Below are positions 1-8,265 of a DNA stretch of 38,137 bases, in pieces. The DNA lies in NCBI GenBank assembly GCA_021205755.1, contig JAJPWX010000062.1, positions 1 to 38,137 on the forward strand. Direction: 5' to 3'. The notes under the pieces were generated by a model that searched no databases, was not told where the DNA came from, and was given only the letters and a program-made list of their open reading frames with translations. The translations under genes were made by a program, and so were the position numbers. Each line of letters starts with the position of its first letter. Within the stretch, counting starts at the first letter, position 1. The stretch is from Lachnospiraceae bacterium (GTDB lineage Bacteria; Bacillota; Clostridia; Lachnospirales; Lachnospiraceae).

Positions 1-3000
1 GGTCGAATTATTCTCCGTCACCACAAAGCTTCCCGCTGCCTCAAACTCGTAATAATAGCGGCTGTCAATCTGAGTCAAAGTTTCTTTCCCTTCCGCATCC
101 GTCTCTACACGGTATACCACGAAAAGTGTGTCCCCTGGTGTCGTGCTGTCGCCGCCAGATAGTTTCTTCACGATCAAACCGCCAAGGTCTTCTTCATAAG
201 TGTTTGTTATCGTGACCTGGGTGGTCTCATCCTTATTTACCAAAGCCTGTGTATCACCCGTCACGGAGATCAGTGTATACCCGCTGACATCTGCCACATT
301 TTCCTTTATCTTATAAGTACCGGTCGGCAAGCCGGAAACGATATATGTTTTCTCCATATCATCGGTACCGGTAAAATCAGAATACTTAATTGTCTGCACA
401 AAGACCTCATTGCCTGAGTCATCTATATAATACAAACCGAAAGTAGTATCTTCAGAAGTCGCAGTCCCGACCGATTTTTTAGTAATCTGAAGGCTTCCGC
501 TGTCACGACTATTTGTAAAAGCCACTGTGCTGGCAGTCGTGGTAATTTGTCCCGTTACCGTATGCTGATTCGTTCCGGTTGTTCCCGTTGTCGAAACAGT
601 TGTTGTATAGCCATCTACAGCTACTTCAGCAACACTGTACTCAATATTCAACGGTAAACCTTTTGCAGTCACGGACTCTCCGCCATAAAGATAAACCGTA
701 GCTGTTCCGTCCTCAAAATAAATATCTCCATAGGTTCCCGTAAGAGATTCAGACAGCTTTATAACGAATGTAAATTGTGGCGAATTTGTTGTAACTTCGT
801 TTCCGCTTTCGTCTTTCACCGTTTTGCTGACTGTAAGTTCACCAGTTGATTTACGTCCGTTATCAAAGGAAGCGGTCGTCACCTCGTTTGAATTAGCTAC
901 AGAAGTTACATCAGATGTTTTAAAATATTCAACCGAATCAACTGAACAAACACCTGAGCTTTCGCTCACTGTAACCTTGGCGATGTATACCGTGTCATCA
1001 TACGTATATACATCGGACGTTTCAATCTTTTCTGTTATTTTATAATAATAAGTTCCAGCGCTGCTATAATTAATCGAATCAAAAGTGACATCGGAACCAC
1101 TGTTCTGTTTTGTCTGACTCAATGACCAACTCGATGTTGAACTGTTCCATTCATAGAGATAGAATGTAAAGACAGTATCCTGGTTCGTTGGCTCCTGTCC
1201 GTCAATCGTCTTCGTCGCTGAAAGCGTCGCCGGAGCCGGAATCTTTGTCGATTCAGGCATATCCGACCATACATTATGCCACTCCGAATTATTATAAACA
1301 CTTTTTGCAACCAACCATCCGGAGCTCGTTCCATCGATACTTTCCACACTTGCATATGGAGCAATAACCACACCAAGAATCGCACTCGCTATATTCAAAG
1401 TTGTCGCATAGGGCATATTAAATACAATCGTACGCGCAAACTCATCCGCAGAGTTCGTCGATGACGCAGATGAGATTGTTTTATTGGTATCCGTATGTGT
1501 CACGCTAAACCGTTTCAGGGTCACACTATCAGATGAATAGTTAAACACAATTGTCTGAGTTGACTTCTTTTTGATAGTCACATCATTATAATTTGAGAAA
1601 CTGTCACCATCAAAATAATAAGTTCCGTCATCTCCGTTTGAGATATCTATAGTCGTGCTTGTGACTTCATACTCGCTGCCAACGTTCAGCGTATAAGACA
1701 TAGAAGCCACATGGCTAAGCATTGCATTTACATAAGCATTCAGAACCGATTGGGAATAGATCAGGACACTTCCCGAACCAGATACCTGAAGATTAATATA
1801 GTCTTTCACTGCATCCGTTGTCCAAACGTCCGTTATAGTTCCATCGACAGTCAGTGTATTATTATTGGTCATCGAAGCAATTACAAACACGCCGCCATTT
1901 TGGTCTACGCCAGTATAGGCACCAACGGTAACATTCCGACCTCCTTTAACCATATTCAGTGTATTCACAGCGAAGTTGCTGTCCATATGCGCACCCAAGA
2001 TTAAGGTATCCGCAACAACACCAAAATAAACAGCATTTCCAAGAATGTCCGTATAGGTATAGCTATTTGTCGGGGAATAAGATACTTCCGTATTTGAATT
2101 TGTCAGTGCCATCGCTGAAAAATCACTCAGGCTAAACGTCACCTGATCAGTTCCATTCAGGGAAACGTTCGCATCCACCACCTCGACATTTACATCGGAT
2201 GCGGAGATATCGGTCGCTTCCGCCGTCGTGTCGACAGACTCTTTTACGGATGTATCAAGCGGAAGATGAACAACTGTGATATCATTTGCTGCTTCCGCCT
2301 CAAGACTGGTTGAGAGCTGATTCTTTTTAAATACAAAAGAAATTGATACAGAACCCTCTTCCGGCTGGTATTCCACTACTTCTCCCTCGATCTCATTGCC
2401 TTCTTCATCTGTCTTCGTCACGAAAAATCCAATGTCATAGAGAAGGGTATTTTCCGAAGTAAAGGTATAATCATCAGAAGAAACCAATGCTTCCGAATTA
2501 TCATTCAGCGCCTGCATATACGCTTCATAATTATAGTCGCTGGAGGATGCCGTAATCTCTGTTACACGAAATTCTGCGTCATCCGGAACCGCGCTTGCGT
2601 ACTGAAGGGTCGCCGTAACGGATACTTTGCTATCTTCATAAGAATACGTCCGCACCTGCGCCTCGGATTCCGTTTCCGTTTCGGTCTCGGTTTCCGTCTC
2701 TTCTTCGGTCACGTCCTCTGTGTCCGTCTCAGATTCCGTTTCCGTTTCAACCGTCGCATCCGTCTCTGCGTCAGTCTCATCATTCGCTGTTTCTGTGGTT
2801 TCTTCGTTCGTTTCGTTTTCGACGTCAGTCTCATCTTCGGCAATTGTCTCGCCAGAAGTAGTAATTACTTCCTCTACATCAGCAGTCTCTTCCTCTGTAC
2901 CAGGTTCATCCGATTCTGATGTTTCTTCTGCAACAGCATTCTCTTCCGTCACTGCCGTTGTTTCTTCAGACGAGGTGGTCTCCTCGCTGCTCTCCAAAAC

Positions 3001-3192
3001 ACTTGTCTCAGCTGTTGTCGCTGCCTGTGTCTCCTGTGTCTCGGTCTCGTCGGATAACGTCACTTCCGCCGCAGTTTCAGACTGCAGGGTCATCTCTGTC
3101 TCACCCGCGATCGTGGTAATACCCGCCTGCTGGAAGACCAGGGAAGCTGTCAGGACTGCCGCCAGGAAGCGGCTGAATTTCTTTCTCTTCAT
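1..3192 (-). CDS. Giant surface adhesin, N-terminal part (choice-of-anchor A domain plus pilin-like repeats); runs off the left edge
   Basis: The frame is open from an ATG at 3192 to base 1 without a stop (1064 codons), so the C-terminus and any anchor are missing. A GAAAGGAGA ribosome binding site lies about 9 bases upstream. The N-terminus is a signal peptide (MKRKKFSRFLAAVLTASLVF). Residues about 30-181 are Glu/Thr/Ser-rich low complexity. About 185-365 form a beta-rich region. About 365-645 resemble a choice-of-anchor A adhesin domain, ending in the typical VVIAPYASV...GWLVAKSV...EWHN pattern. About 655-780 resemble an FctA/Spy0128 pilin domain (LSATKTIDG, YYYKITEK, TYDDTVYIAKVTV), which often forms Lys-Asn isopeptide bonds. 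About 785-870, 898-990 and 1005 onward are further SpaA/Cna-B-like or DUF7601-like stalk modules. Inferred role: a secreted, wall-attached stalk carrying an N-terminal binding domain. The domain names come from family recall, not a search; the surface-protein assignment itself is firm. Confidence 0.85.
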   Translation of the reverse strand, partial: MKRKKFSRFLAAVLTASLVFQQAGITTIAGETEMTLQSETAAEVTLSDETETQETQAATTAETSVLESSEETTSSEETTAVTEENAVAEETSESDEPGTEEETADVEEVITTSGETIAEDETDVENETNEETTETANDETDAETDATVETETESETDTEDVTEEETETETETETESEAQVRTYSYEDSKVSVTATLQYASAVPDDAEFRVTEITASSSDYNYEAYMQALNDNSEALVSSDDYTFTSENTLLYDIGFFVTKTDEEGNEIEGEVVEYQPEEGSVSISFVFKKNQLSTSLEAEAANDITVVHLPLDTSVKESVDTTAEATDISASDVNVEVVDANVSLNGTDQVTFSLSDFSAMALTNSNTEVSYSPTNSYTYTDILGNAVYFGVVADTLILGAHMDSNFAVNTLNMVKGGRNVTVGAYTGVDQNGGVFVIASMTNNNTLTVDGTITDVWTTDAVKDYINLQVSGSGSVLIYSQSVLNAYVNAMLSHVASMSYTLNVGSEYEVTSTTIDISNGDDGTYYFDGDSFSNYNDVTIKKKSTQTIVFNYSSDSVTLKRFSVTHTDTNKTISSASSTNSADEFARTIVFNMPYATTLNIASAILGVVIAPYASVESIDGTSSGWLVAKSVYNNSEWHNVWSDMPESTKIPAPATLSATKTIDGQEPTNQDTVFTFYLYEWNSSTSSWSLSQTKQNSGSDVTFDSINYSSAGTYYYKITEKIETSDVYTYDDTVYIAKVTVSESSGVCSVDSVEYFKTSDVTSVANSNEVTTASFDNGRKSTGELTVSKTVKDESGNEVTTNSPQFTFVIKLSESLTGTYGDIYFEDGTATVYLYGGESVTAKGLPLNIEYSVAEVAVDGYTTTVSTTGTTGTNQHTVTGQITTTASTVAFTNSRDSGSLQITKKSVGTATSEDTTFGLYYIDDSGNEVFVQTIKYSDFTGTDDMEKTYIVSGLPTGTYKIKENVADVSGYTLISVTGDTQALVNKDETTQVTITNTYEEDLGGLIVKKLSGGDSTTPGDTLFVVYRVETDAEGKETLTQIDSRYYYEFEAAGSFVVTENNST
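2650..3096 (-). repeat. Glu/Thr/Ser-rich low-complexity coding region of the adhesin
   Basis: About 150 codons dominated by Glu, Thr, Ser and Asp follow the signal peptide. The densest stretch is a run of Thr-Glu dipeptides at about 2663-2702, encoded by near-repeated hexamers. On the opposite strand it reads as a spurious Ser/Val-rich frame. Such a segment probably acts as an extended spacer near the distal tip, and it could change length by slippage. Confidence 0.75.
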
Positions 3193-3322
3193 AAGTTACT
3201 GTCTCCTTTCTATAACACTTTGTTTTTAAGGCAAATTTCTATCGACAGATTTTTCTCTGCCTGGGGCAGTGGTTGGACAATGACCATCCCCTTTGTTTTT
3301 TTCTTAACGTATATCACTTTGA

Positions 3323-3350
3323 ATAATAACACCTTTTTTTAAAAAAACAA
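3323..3350 (-). promoter_or_regulatory. Candidate adhesin-proximal promoter
   Basis: On the minus strand TTGTTT (3345-3350) is followed after 16 bases by TATTAT (3323-3328). The initiation site would lie about 125 bases upstream of the adhesin start codon. The -35 is weak and the spacer is an A/T palindrome (T7A7). Two direct repeats lie immediately upstream of the -35, where an activator would bind. Confidence 0.4.
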
Positions 3351-3354
3351 TAGG

Positions 3355-3388
3355 TTTCAGTCAAACGGTCGTTTTTTCAGTTAAACGG
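3355..3388 (-). repeat. Two direct repeats just upstream of the adhesin promoter (possible activator site)
   Basis: On the plus strand TTTCAGTCAAACGG (3355-3368) and TTTCAGTTAAACGG (3375-3388) differ at one base and repeat with a 20-bp period, two helical turns. Direct repeats of this spacing just behind a -35 are typical of response-regulator activators. The match to a LytTR consensus is only partial, so the binding protein is unknown. Confidence 0.45.
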
Positions 3389-3410
3389 CGTTAAGCGCGA
3401 ATAAAGTCAT
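3381..3410 (-). CDS. Candidate 9-residue leader peptide upstream of the adhesin
   Basis: A start codon at 3410 is preceded by GAAAGGAGAAAGCA, an excellent ribosome binding site at proper spacing. It opens a reading frame MTLFALNAV that stops at 3381-3383. A hairpin with six-base arms (3426-3452, GTTAGC/GCTAAC) sits just upstream. The ribosome binding site is much better than expected for noise. The peptide may be a translated leader of the long adhesin 5' region, or the remnant of a truncated gene. No family is recognised. Confidence 0.3.
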   Translation of the reverse strand: MTLFALNAV

Positions 3411-3496
3411 TGCTTTCTCCTTTCTGTTAGCGGACTTCCATATGTTGCTAACCGCCCTCTGAAGTTAATCATGCCAGAATGCCCTTAGATAAAATG

Positions 3497-3505
3497 ATTA
3501 TAGCA
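3497..3505 (-). promoter_or_regulatory. Candidate distal promoter for the adhesin leader (extended -10)
   Basis: The minus strand reads TGCTATAAT, an extended -10 element, just downstream of the rseP terminator. The -35 is poor. The 429-base gap 3193-3621 thus holds the rseP terminator, this promoter, a small hairpin (3426-3452), the 9-codon frame, two direct repeats and a second promoter. An imperfect GGGG...CCCC dyad lies near 3264-3292. I saw no consensus c-di-GMP riboswitch core. Confidence 0.4.
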
Positions 3506-3538
3506 GCATTTTTCCGTCCTGACATCACCCATTTCAGC

Positions 3539-3580
3539 AAAAAAATGGGTGAGGAACAAACGTTCGCCACCCATTTTTTT
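3539..3580 (-). terminator. Rho-independent terminator of the pyrH-rseP operon
   Basis: Perfect 13-bp inverted repeat: AAAAAAATGGGTG at 3539-3551 and CACCCATTTTTTT at 3568-3580. Read on the minus strand the second arm ends in seven T residues, about 40 bases after the rseP stop. It is symmetrical and could work in both directions. A third CACCCATTT at 3526-3534 can pair with the same central arm and form an alternative hairpin. Confidence 0.85.
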
Positions 3581-3621
3581 GCGAAGAACCGGCAAGCCGC
3601 CTCCTACTCGATCAAAAAACA

Positions 3622-4665
3622 TCACTTCACGATCTTCAGCACATCATTGAACATAACCACAACCATCAATACCATCAATGCCATCAATCCGACAAAATGC
3701 ACACGCGCTTCCAGTTCCGGAGAAACCCGTTTGCGGCGGATGGCTTCTATATAGAGAAAGACCAGTCGTCCGCCGTCCAGAGCCGGCAATGGAAGAAGGT
3801 TCATAACACCCAGGTTTGCGCTCAGCAGAATTGCAATATTCAGCATATTCAGCCAGATATAGAAAATACCGTCGGATTTACTCTCCTCGTAGGTCTCTGA
3901 GATTGTGCTGACCACCCCGACCGGACCGGACATGTCGTCCAGAGTGACTCCGCCGTGAATCAGAAGATTCAGGCTCTGCAGGGTCGTATCGATCCAGTAA
4001 TAGACCTCATAGGCACTATAATAAAGCGTTTTCAGCGGTCCGGTTTTGTATCGATAATTGGTACTGCCTGAGATACCAAATTTATAGCCGTTATCCGTCA
4101 GGGTCGGAGTAATCGTCACCGTGCAAATCTCGCCGTCACGCTCATACTCAAAGGTGATCGTCTCGCCCGAGTGAAAATAGATATAGTTGTAAAACTGGCG
4201 ATAGAGACGAATCCGCTTTCCGTTCATCTTTGTGATAAGGTCGCCCTCCTGCAGTCCGGCTTCCTGCGCCGGATAGCCTTCTGTGACGCCCAGAACAACG
4301 GCCGGGTCGTAACCAATCGATCCGATGATGAAGATGGACAGGACAAACGCAAGAATAAAATTGAAAATCGGTCCGGCCGCCACGACCGAAATCCGCGCGC
4401 CAACGGACTTACTCTGAAAAGAGCCTTCCTCTTTCGCACTATCATCCTCGCCATCCTCTCCAAGCATCGCACAGGAACCACCGAACGGAAGAAGCTTCAG
4501 AGAATAACGTGTGCCTCCTTCTTTCTGATGGCTTAGAATCCGGGGACCCATGCCAAGAGAAAACTCCAGCACCGTAATTCCATTCGCCTTTGCAAGCAGA
4601 AAATGTCCCAGCTCATGTATGATAATAATCAGGCTGAATACAATCAGCGCAATCAATATACTCAA
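3622..4665 (-). CDS. rseP: Site-2 intramembrane zinc metalloprotease RseP
   Basis: Membrane-embedded protease of the M50 family that cuts anti-sigma factors and remnant signal peptides within the membrane. The zinc motif HELGH lies in the first membrane helix. A PDZ domain follows (TEGYPAQEAGLQEGDLITKMNG), and the second metal ligand is in NLLPLPALDGGRL near the C-terminus, followed by a last membrane segment. I chose a TTG start at 4665, preceded by AGGTG, because it places the initiator 16 residues before HELGH as is usual. An ATG at 4701 in the same frame, abutting the dxr stop, adds 12 residues but has almost no ribosome binding site. Last gene of the operon. Confidence 0.92.
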   Translation of the reverse strand: MSILIALIVFSLIIIIHELGHFLLAKANGITVLEFSLGMGPRILSHQKEGGTRYSLKLLPFGGSCAMLGEDGEDDSAKEEGSFQSKSVGARISVVAAGPIFNFILAFVLSIFIIGSIGYDPAVVLGVTEGYPAQEAGLQEGDLITKMNGKRIRLYRQFYNYIYFHSGETITFEYERDGEICTVTITPTLTDNGYKFGISGSTNYRYKTGPLKTLYYSAYEVYYWIDTTLQSLNLLIHGGVTLDDMSGPVGVVSTISETYEESKSDGIFYIWLNMLNIAILLSANLGVMNLLPLPALDGGRLVFLYIEAIRRKRVSPELEARVHFVGLMALMVLMVVVMFNDVLKIVK

Positions 4666-4701
4666 TATAGCACCTGCCTTCCTGATATATATTAAAAGCA
4701 T

Positions 4702-5850
4702 TCATCCGCAATGCTGCGACGCAATCCTCTCATATACGCTCTGCTCAGTATCGAGAATCTGCGCAACATCCGGATTCGGAAGAACTACATGATGATCCAT
4801 GCAATCGCGTATGATCTCATAAATGTCAGTGAATGTGATCTGTCTGTGTAAAAACAGATTGACTGCACGCTCATTCGCCGCATTAAAAACGGTTGGCATG
4901 GAGCCGCCGATGCGCGCTGCCTCAAACGCGTATTTCAATCCAAGAAAGGTATCTGCGTCCGGATCTTCAAATGTGATGCTGCCGATCTTCGCAAAGTCCA
5001 GGCGTTCCCCCGCCAGGAAGCGGCGTTCCGGATAATAGAGAGCGTACTGAATCGGAAGCTTCATATCTGGAGTACCGAGCTGGGCAATCACAGCGCCGTC
5101 CTCAAACTGTACCATCGAATGGATAATGCTCTGAGGCTGCACAACCACCTGGATCTGATCAAGAGAAGCATCGAAAAGCCAGCGAGCCTCCATCACTTCC
5201 AGTCCTTTATTTACCATAGAAGCAGAATCAATCGTAATCTTCTGCCCCATGGACCAATTCGGGTGCTTCAGGGCATCCTCTACGCGAACACTTTTTAATT
5301 CCTCATAACTTCTTCCTCGGAACGGTCCTCCGGAGGCAGTCAGAAGAATTTTATCAATTTTATTCTGCCTTTCCCCATTCAGGCACTGGAAAATCGCACT
5401 GTGTTCACTGTCAACCGGAAGAATTTTTACACCGCAGCGCCTGGCAAGCGGCATGATCAGGTGTCCGGCAGTCACCAGGGTCTCTTTGTTGGCAAGCGCA
5501 ATATCTTTTCCCGCCTTGATTGCCTCAATTGTCGGCACGATACCTATCATTCCGACAATCGCAGTCACCAGGATCGACGCTTCCTCACAGACAGCCACCT
5601 CATTGAGTCCATCCATGCCGGAGAGAATCTTCACAGGCAGATCCGCCACTTTCGTCCGCAACGTCTTCGCATCTTCCTCATCCCACACGCAGGCAATGCG
5701 CGGGTGAAATTCCCGAATCTGCTGCTCCAGCAGAGTGATATTCTTCCCGGCGCTCAAAGCTGCTACGCGTATATCACCGTTCGCTCGTACAACATCCAGT
5801 GTCTGTGTACCGATCGAACCGGTTGAGCCAAGTATCGATATTATTTTCAT
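4702..5850 (-). CDS. dxr: 1-deoxy-D-xylulose 5-phosphate reductoisomerase
   Basis: Second enzyme of the MEP isoprenoid pathway. It converts DXP to 2-C-methyl-D-erythritol 4-phosphate with NADPH and a divalent metal. The 382 residues are the usual length. The N-terminal nucleotide motif ILGSTGSIGTQTLDVV, the ALANKETLV segment, the metal and substrate motif LPVDSEHSAIFQ, the TASGGPFRG loop and the HPNWSMGQKITIDSASMVNKGLE block are all intact. The start at 5848-5850 follows a GAAAGGAAAAG site. It sits between cdsA and rseP in the classic Firmicute order and supplies isoprenyl units that uppS elongates in the same operon. Confidence 0.97.
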   Translation of the reverse strand: MKIISILGSTGSIGTQTLDVVRANGDIRVAALSAGKNITLLEQQIREFHPRIACVWDEEDAKTLRTKVADLPVKILSGMDGLNEVAVCEEASILVTAIVGMIGIVPTIEAIKAGKDIALANKETLVTAGHLIMPLARRCGVKILPVDSEHSAIFQCLNGERQNKIDKILLTASGGPFRGRSYEELKSVRVEDALKHPNWSMGQKITIDSASMVNKGLEVMEARWLFDASLDQIQVVVQPQSIIHSMVQFEDGAVIAQLGTPDMKLPIQYALYYPERRFLAGERLDFAKIGSITFEDPDADTFLGLKYAFEAARIGGSMPTVFNAANERAVNLFLHRQITFTDIYEIIRDCMDHHVVLPNPDVAQILDTEQSVYERIASQHCG

Positions 5851-5943
5851 GTCCAGGCTTTTCCTTTCGTATTTCTTACAATAATTCCTGCAATATTGAA
5901 TATAATACTGCCAATTGCCGCGGCTTTCGCGCCATCGCCCGTA

Positions 5944-6756
5944 TCATACAAACGCCTGTGCAAGATAATAAATCACCGGCGCTACAAAGATGACACTGTC
6001 AAATCGATCCAGAATTCCGCCGTGCCCGGGAATCAGTTTGCCATAATCTTTGATGTCATGATTGCGCTTAATCGCGGAAGCGGCCAGATCTCCTACCATT
6101 GAAATCAGGGCTCCAACCACACAGATAGCTGCAAATGATAAAACCAGCTGCATCGGATCTGCACTCAGGCGACCAGCGATCGCCCTTGCATAGATTCCGC
6201 CGAGAAGCGCTGCGCCAACTACACCGCCTACGGCTCCCTCCACGGACTTTTTCGGACTGAGTTTCGGCGTCATCTTGTGTTTGCCGATCAGCATACCAAC
6301 GCAATACGCGCAGGTATCACTGCCCCAGGACGCAAGAAAAATCAGCCAGACCAACCAGACTCCGTGCTCCATCACACGCAGTTCATAGATACAGGAAAGC
6401 ATCACCGCAACATAAAGGAATCCGAAAAACGCCCCTGTCACCTGATCCGTGCGGTAACGCGGATATGTGAAAACATAAACTGCCATCACGCAAATCAAAA
6501 TCGCCAGAGTCACTGTCATAGTATATGCAGTGAGATTCAGAAATACCAGCAAATAATAAATCGCACAACCGAGGTAGCAAACAATCGCGAGCGGAGAAAT
6601 CTTCTGATCCTCAACTTTCAATGCCCGGTAAAGCTCATTCATCCCAATGATAGAAATCACCAGCAAAGTTGCAGCCAGTATCGGGCCTCCGGAAATAATA
6701 ACTGCCAGGGCAATCACCACCAGAATCACTCCACTGATTAACCTTGTTCGAAACAT
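5944..6756 (-). CDS. cdsA: Phosphatidate cytidylyltransferase (CDP-diglyceride synthase)
   Basis: Polytopic membrane enzyme that makes CDP-diacylglycerol from phosphatidate and CTP, the entry to phospholipid head-group synthesis. The family signature lies at the C-terminus: SMVGDLAASAIKRNHDIKDYGK followed by LIPGHGGILDRFDS. Several hydrophobic segments precede it. The frame is open to 6819, but the start at 6756 (MFRTRLISGV) is chosen because AGGAAAGGA lies 9 bases upstream and the extra 21 residues are hydrophilic and family-atypical. This gives 270 residues. The 113-base gap to uppS shows no promoter or terminator, so it is likely cotranscribed. Confidence 0.95.
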   Translation of the reverse strand: MFRTRLISGVILVVIALAVIISGGPILAATLLVISIIGMNELYRALKVEDQKISPLAIVCYLGCAIYYLLVFLNLTAYTMTVTLAILICVMAVYVFTYPRYRTDQVTGAFFGFLYVAVMLSCIYELRVMEHGVWLVWLIFLASWGSDTCAYCVGMLIGKHKMTPKLSPKKSVEGAVGGVVGAALLGGIYARAIAGRLSADPMQLVLSFAAICVVGALISMVGDLAASAIKRNHDIKDYGKLIPGHGGILDRFDSVIFVAPVIYYLAQAFV

Positions 6757-6869
6757 TCCTGCGCTTCCTTTCCTCCCGGGAGCATCCGTATTGCAGTACA
6801 AGCCGCTCCCAGAACACATCCATTTCTTCTGTCTCCCGATCTGTGAACCATAACCTGTTCTGTTATCGA

Positions 6870-7568
6870 TTATGTTCCACCGTATCTCCGGTCGCGGCTG
6901 TTATATTTTTCAATGGCCTTTAAAAGTTCTTCTTTCGTAAAATCCGGCCATGGCACATCCGTGAAGTAGAATTCTGTATAGGCGAGCTGCCACATCAGAT
7001 AATTCGACAGACGAAGTTCACCGCTGGTGCGTATCAGCAGATCCGGATCCGGCATACCTGCTGTATCAAGATAACCAGAAAAGCATTCTTCCGTGATATC
7101 AGCCACTGCCAGCTTTTTATCCAGGCAGTCGCCAGCCACTCTGCGGACCGCGCGCACGATCTCATCCCTGCTACCATAATTAATTGCAATCTGGAAGTTC
7201 AGTCCATTGTTATTCTTTGATGTCTCAACCAGATCCGCAAGACTTTTCTGCAAATCCGGTTCCAGTGCGCTCGGATCGCCCAAAACACGAACTTTCATAT
7301 CGTTGTCCCGTGCTGTCTTGATACAGGTCTTTGTATAGCGGCGGAACAGTTTCATCAGAGAATCCACTTCTTCCTTCGACCGCTTCCAGTTTTCTGTAGA
7401 GAAAAGATAAACAGTCAGATATTTTATACCGATCTTCCAGGCATCCTCGCAAATCACTTCCAGATTCTGTGCACCCTTCGCATGGCCATAGCTGCGCGGC
7501 ATACCTTTGCTCTTTGCCCAGCGTCCATTTCCATCTAATATAATTGCTACGTGCTGTGGAATAACCAT
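6870..7568 (-). CDS. uppS: Isoprenyl transferase (undecaprenyl diphosphate synthase)
   Basis: Cis-prenyltransferase that condenses isopentenyl diphosphate units onto farnesyl diphosphate to give the C55 lipid carrier for peptidoglycan and surface glycans. Signature motifs are HVAIILDGNGRWAKSKGMPR at the N-terminus (catalytic Asp in DGNGRW), the TVYLFSTENWKR block, NYGSRDEI, and the C-terminal PDLLIRTSGELRLSNYL with WPDF. The start at 7568 (MVIPQHVA) has AAGGGAGAGG just upstream. A further in-frame ATG at 7604 would add 12 residues without a good site. The result is 232 residues, normal for the family. Confidence 0.96.
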   Translation of the reverse strand: MVIPQHVAIILDGNGRWAKSKGMPRSYGHAKGAQNLEVICEDAWKIGIKYLTVYLFSTENWKRSKEEVDSLMKLFRRYTKTCIKTARDNDMKVRVLGDPSALEPDLQKSLADLVETSKNNNGLNFQIAINYGSRDEIVRAVRRVAGDCLDKKLAVADITEECFSGYLDTAGMPDPDLLIRTSGELRLSNYLMWQLAYTEFYFTDVPWPDFTKEELLKAIEKYNSRDRRYGGT

Positions 7569-7674
7569 AACCTCTCCCTTATAAACAATGAAATGATAAA
7601 TCATACCGTAAGGAAGAGAAAGAGGCGGCGAGCGCTTTCATACTCCCCACCTCTTCCAAACCTTCCATACAACC

Positions 7675-8226
7675 TTAAACCGTAAGGATTTCCTTCGACT
7701 TTTCGTCTACTGCTTTGTCGATCTCCTTAATGTACTTATCCGTCAGCTTCTGGATCTCATCATTCAAATCTTTTACTTCATCCTCTGAGATATCTGCTTT
7801 GCCAAGCTTTTTGAATGTATCATTGGCATCCCGACGAATATTCCGGACAGCTACTTTCGCACCCTCGCCCTTCTTTTTGATATCCTTTACAAGATCTTTT
7901 CTGCGTTCCTCCGTCAGTTCAGGGAAAATCAGGCGGATGACACGGCCGTCATTGGAAGGATGGATTCCCAAATCCGACGTCATGATCGCTTTCTCAATAC
8001 TTTTCACCATAGAAGCCTCCCACGGCTGTATCTGAAGCACCCGTGGCTCCGGAACTGTAATGTTGCCGATCTGCTGCAGCGGTGTCGGCGTGCCATAATA
8101 ATCTACGCGAATCTTGCTGAGAACATTCGGATTGGCACGGCCAGCACGGATCGTGCCAAACTCTTCGAGCAGATTTTTGTAAGTTTTAGTCATTTTCTCA
8201 TCATACGGTACAATTCTCTCATTCAT
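7675..8226 (-). CDS. frr: Ribosome recycling factor
   Basis: Splits post-termination ribosomes together with EF-G. The 183 residues are typical. The N-terminal EFGTIRAGRANPNVLSKI motif and the YYGTPTPLQQIGNITVPEPR loop are canonical, as are the KDIKKKGEGAKVAVRNIRRD helix and the Lys/Glu-rich C-terminal helix. AGGAAAGG lies upstream of the start. The 70-105-base gap to uppS contains an internal hairpin (9-bp arms, AAGAGGTGG with CCGCCTCTT) without a T-run, possibly an RNA-stability element. The pyrH-frr pair is a near-universal arrangement. Confidence 0.98.
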   Translation of the reverse strand: MNERIVPYDEKMTKTYKNLLEEFGTIRAGRANPNVLSKIRVDYYGTPTPLQQIGNITVPEPRVLQIQPWEASMVKSIEKAIMTSDLGIHPSNDGRVIRLIFPELTEERRKDLVKDIKKKGEGAKVAVRNIRRDANDTFKKLGKADISEDEVKDLNDEIQKLTDKYIKEIDKAVDEKSKEILTV

Positions 8227-8265
8227 GATAGTTTTCCTTTCCTGTTTTTTACTGTAAAAGTGTCG

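Noticed and set aside
2720-3229. Ser/Val-rich 169-codon plus-strand frame
   Set aside because: Mirror image of the Glu/Thr-rich adhesin spacer; low complexity and no ribosome site.
3193-3510. c-di-GMP riboswitch upstream of the adhesin
   Set aside because: Neither the class I core nor a convincing class II fold could be recognised by eye; only simple hairpins and repeats are visible.
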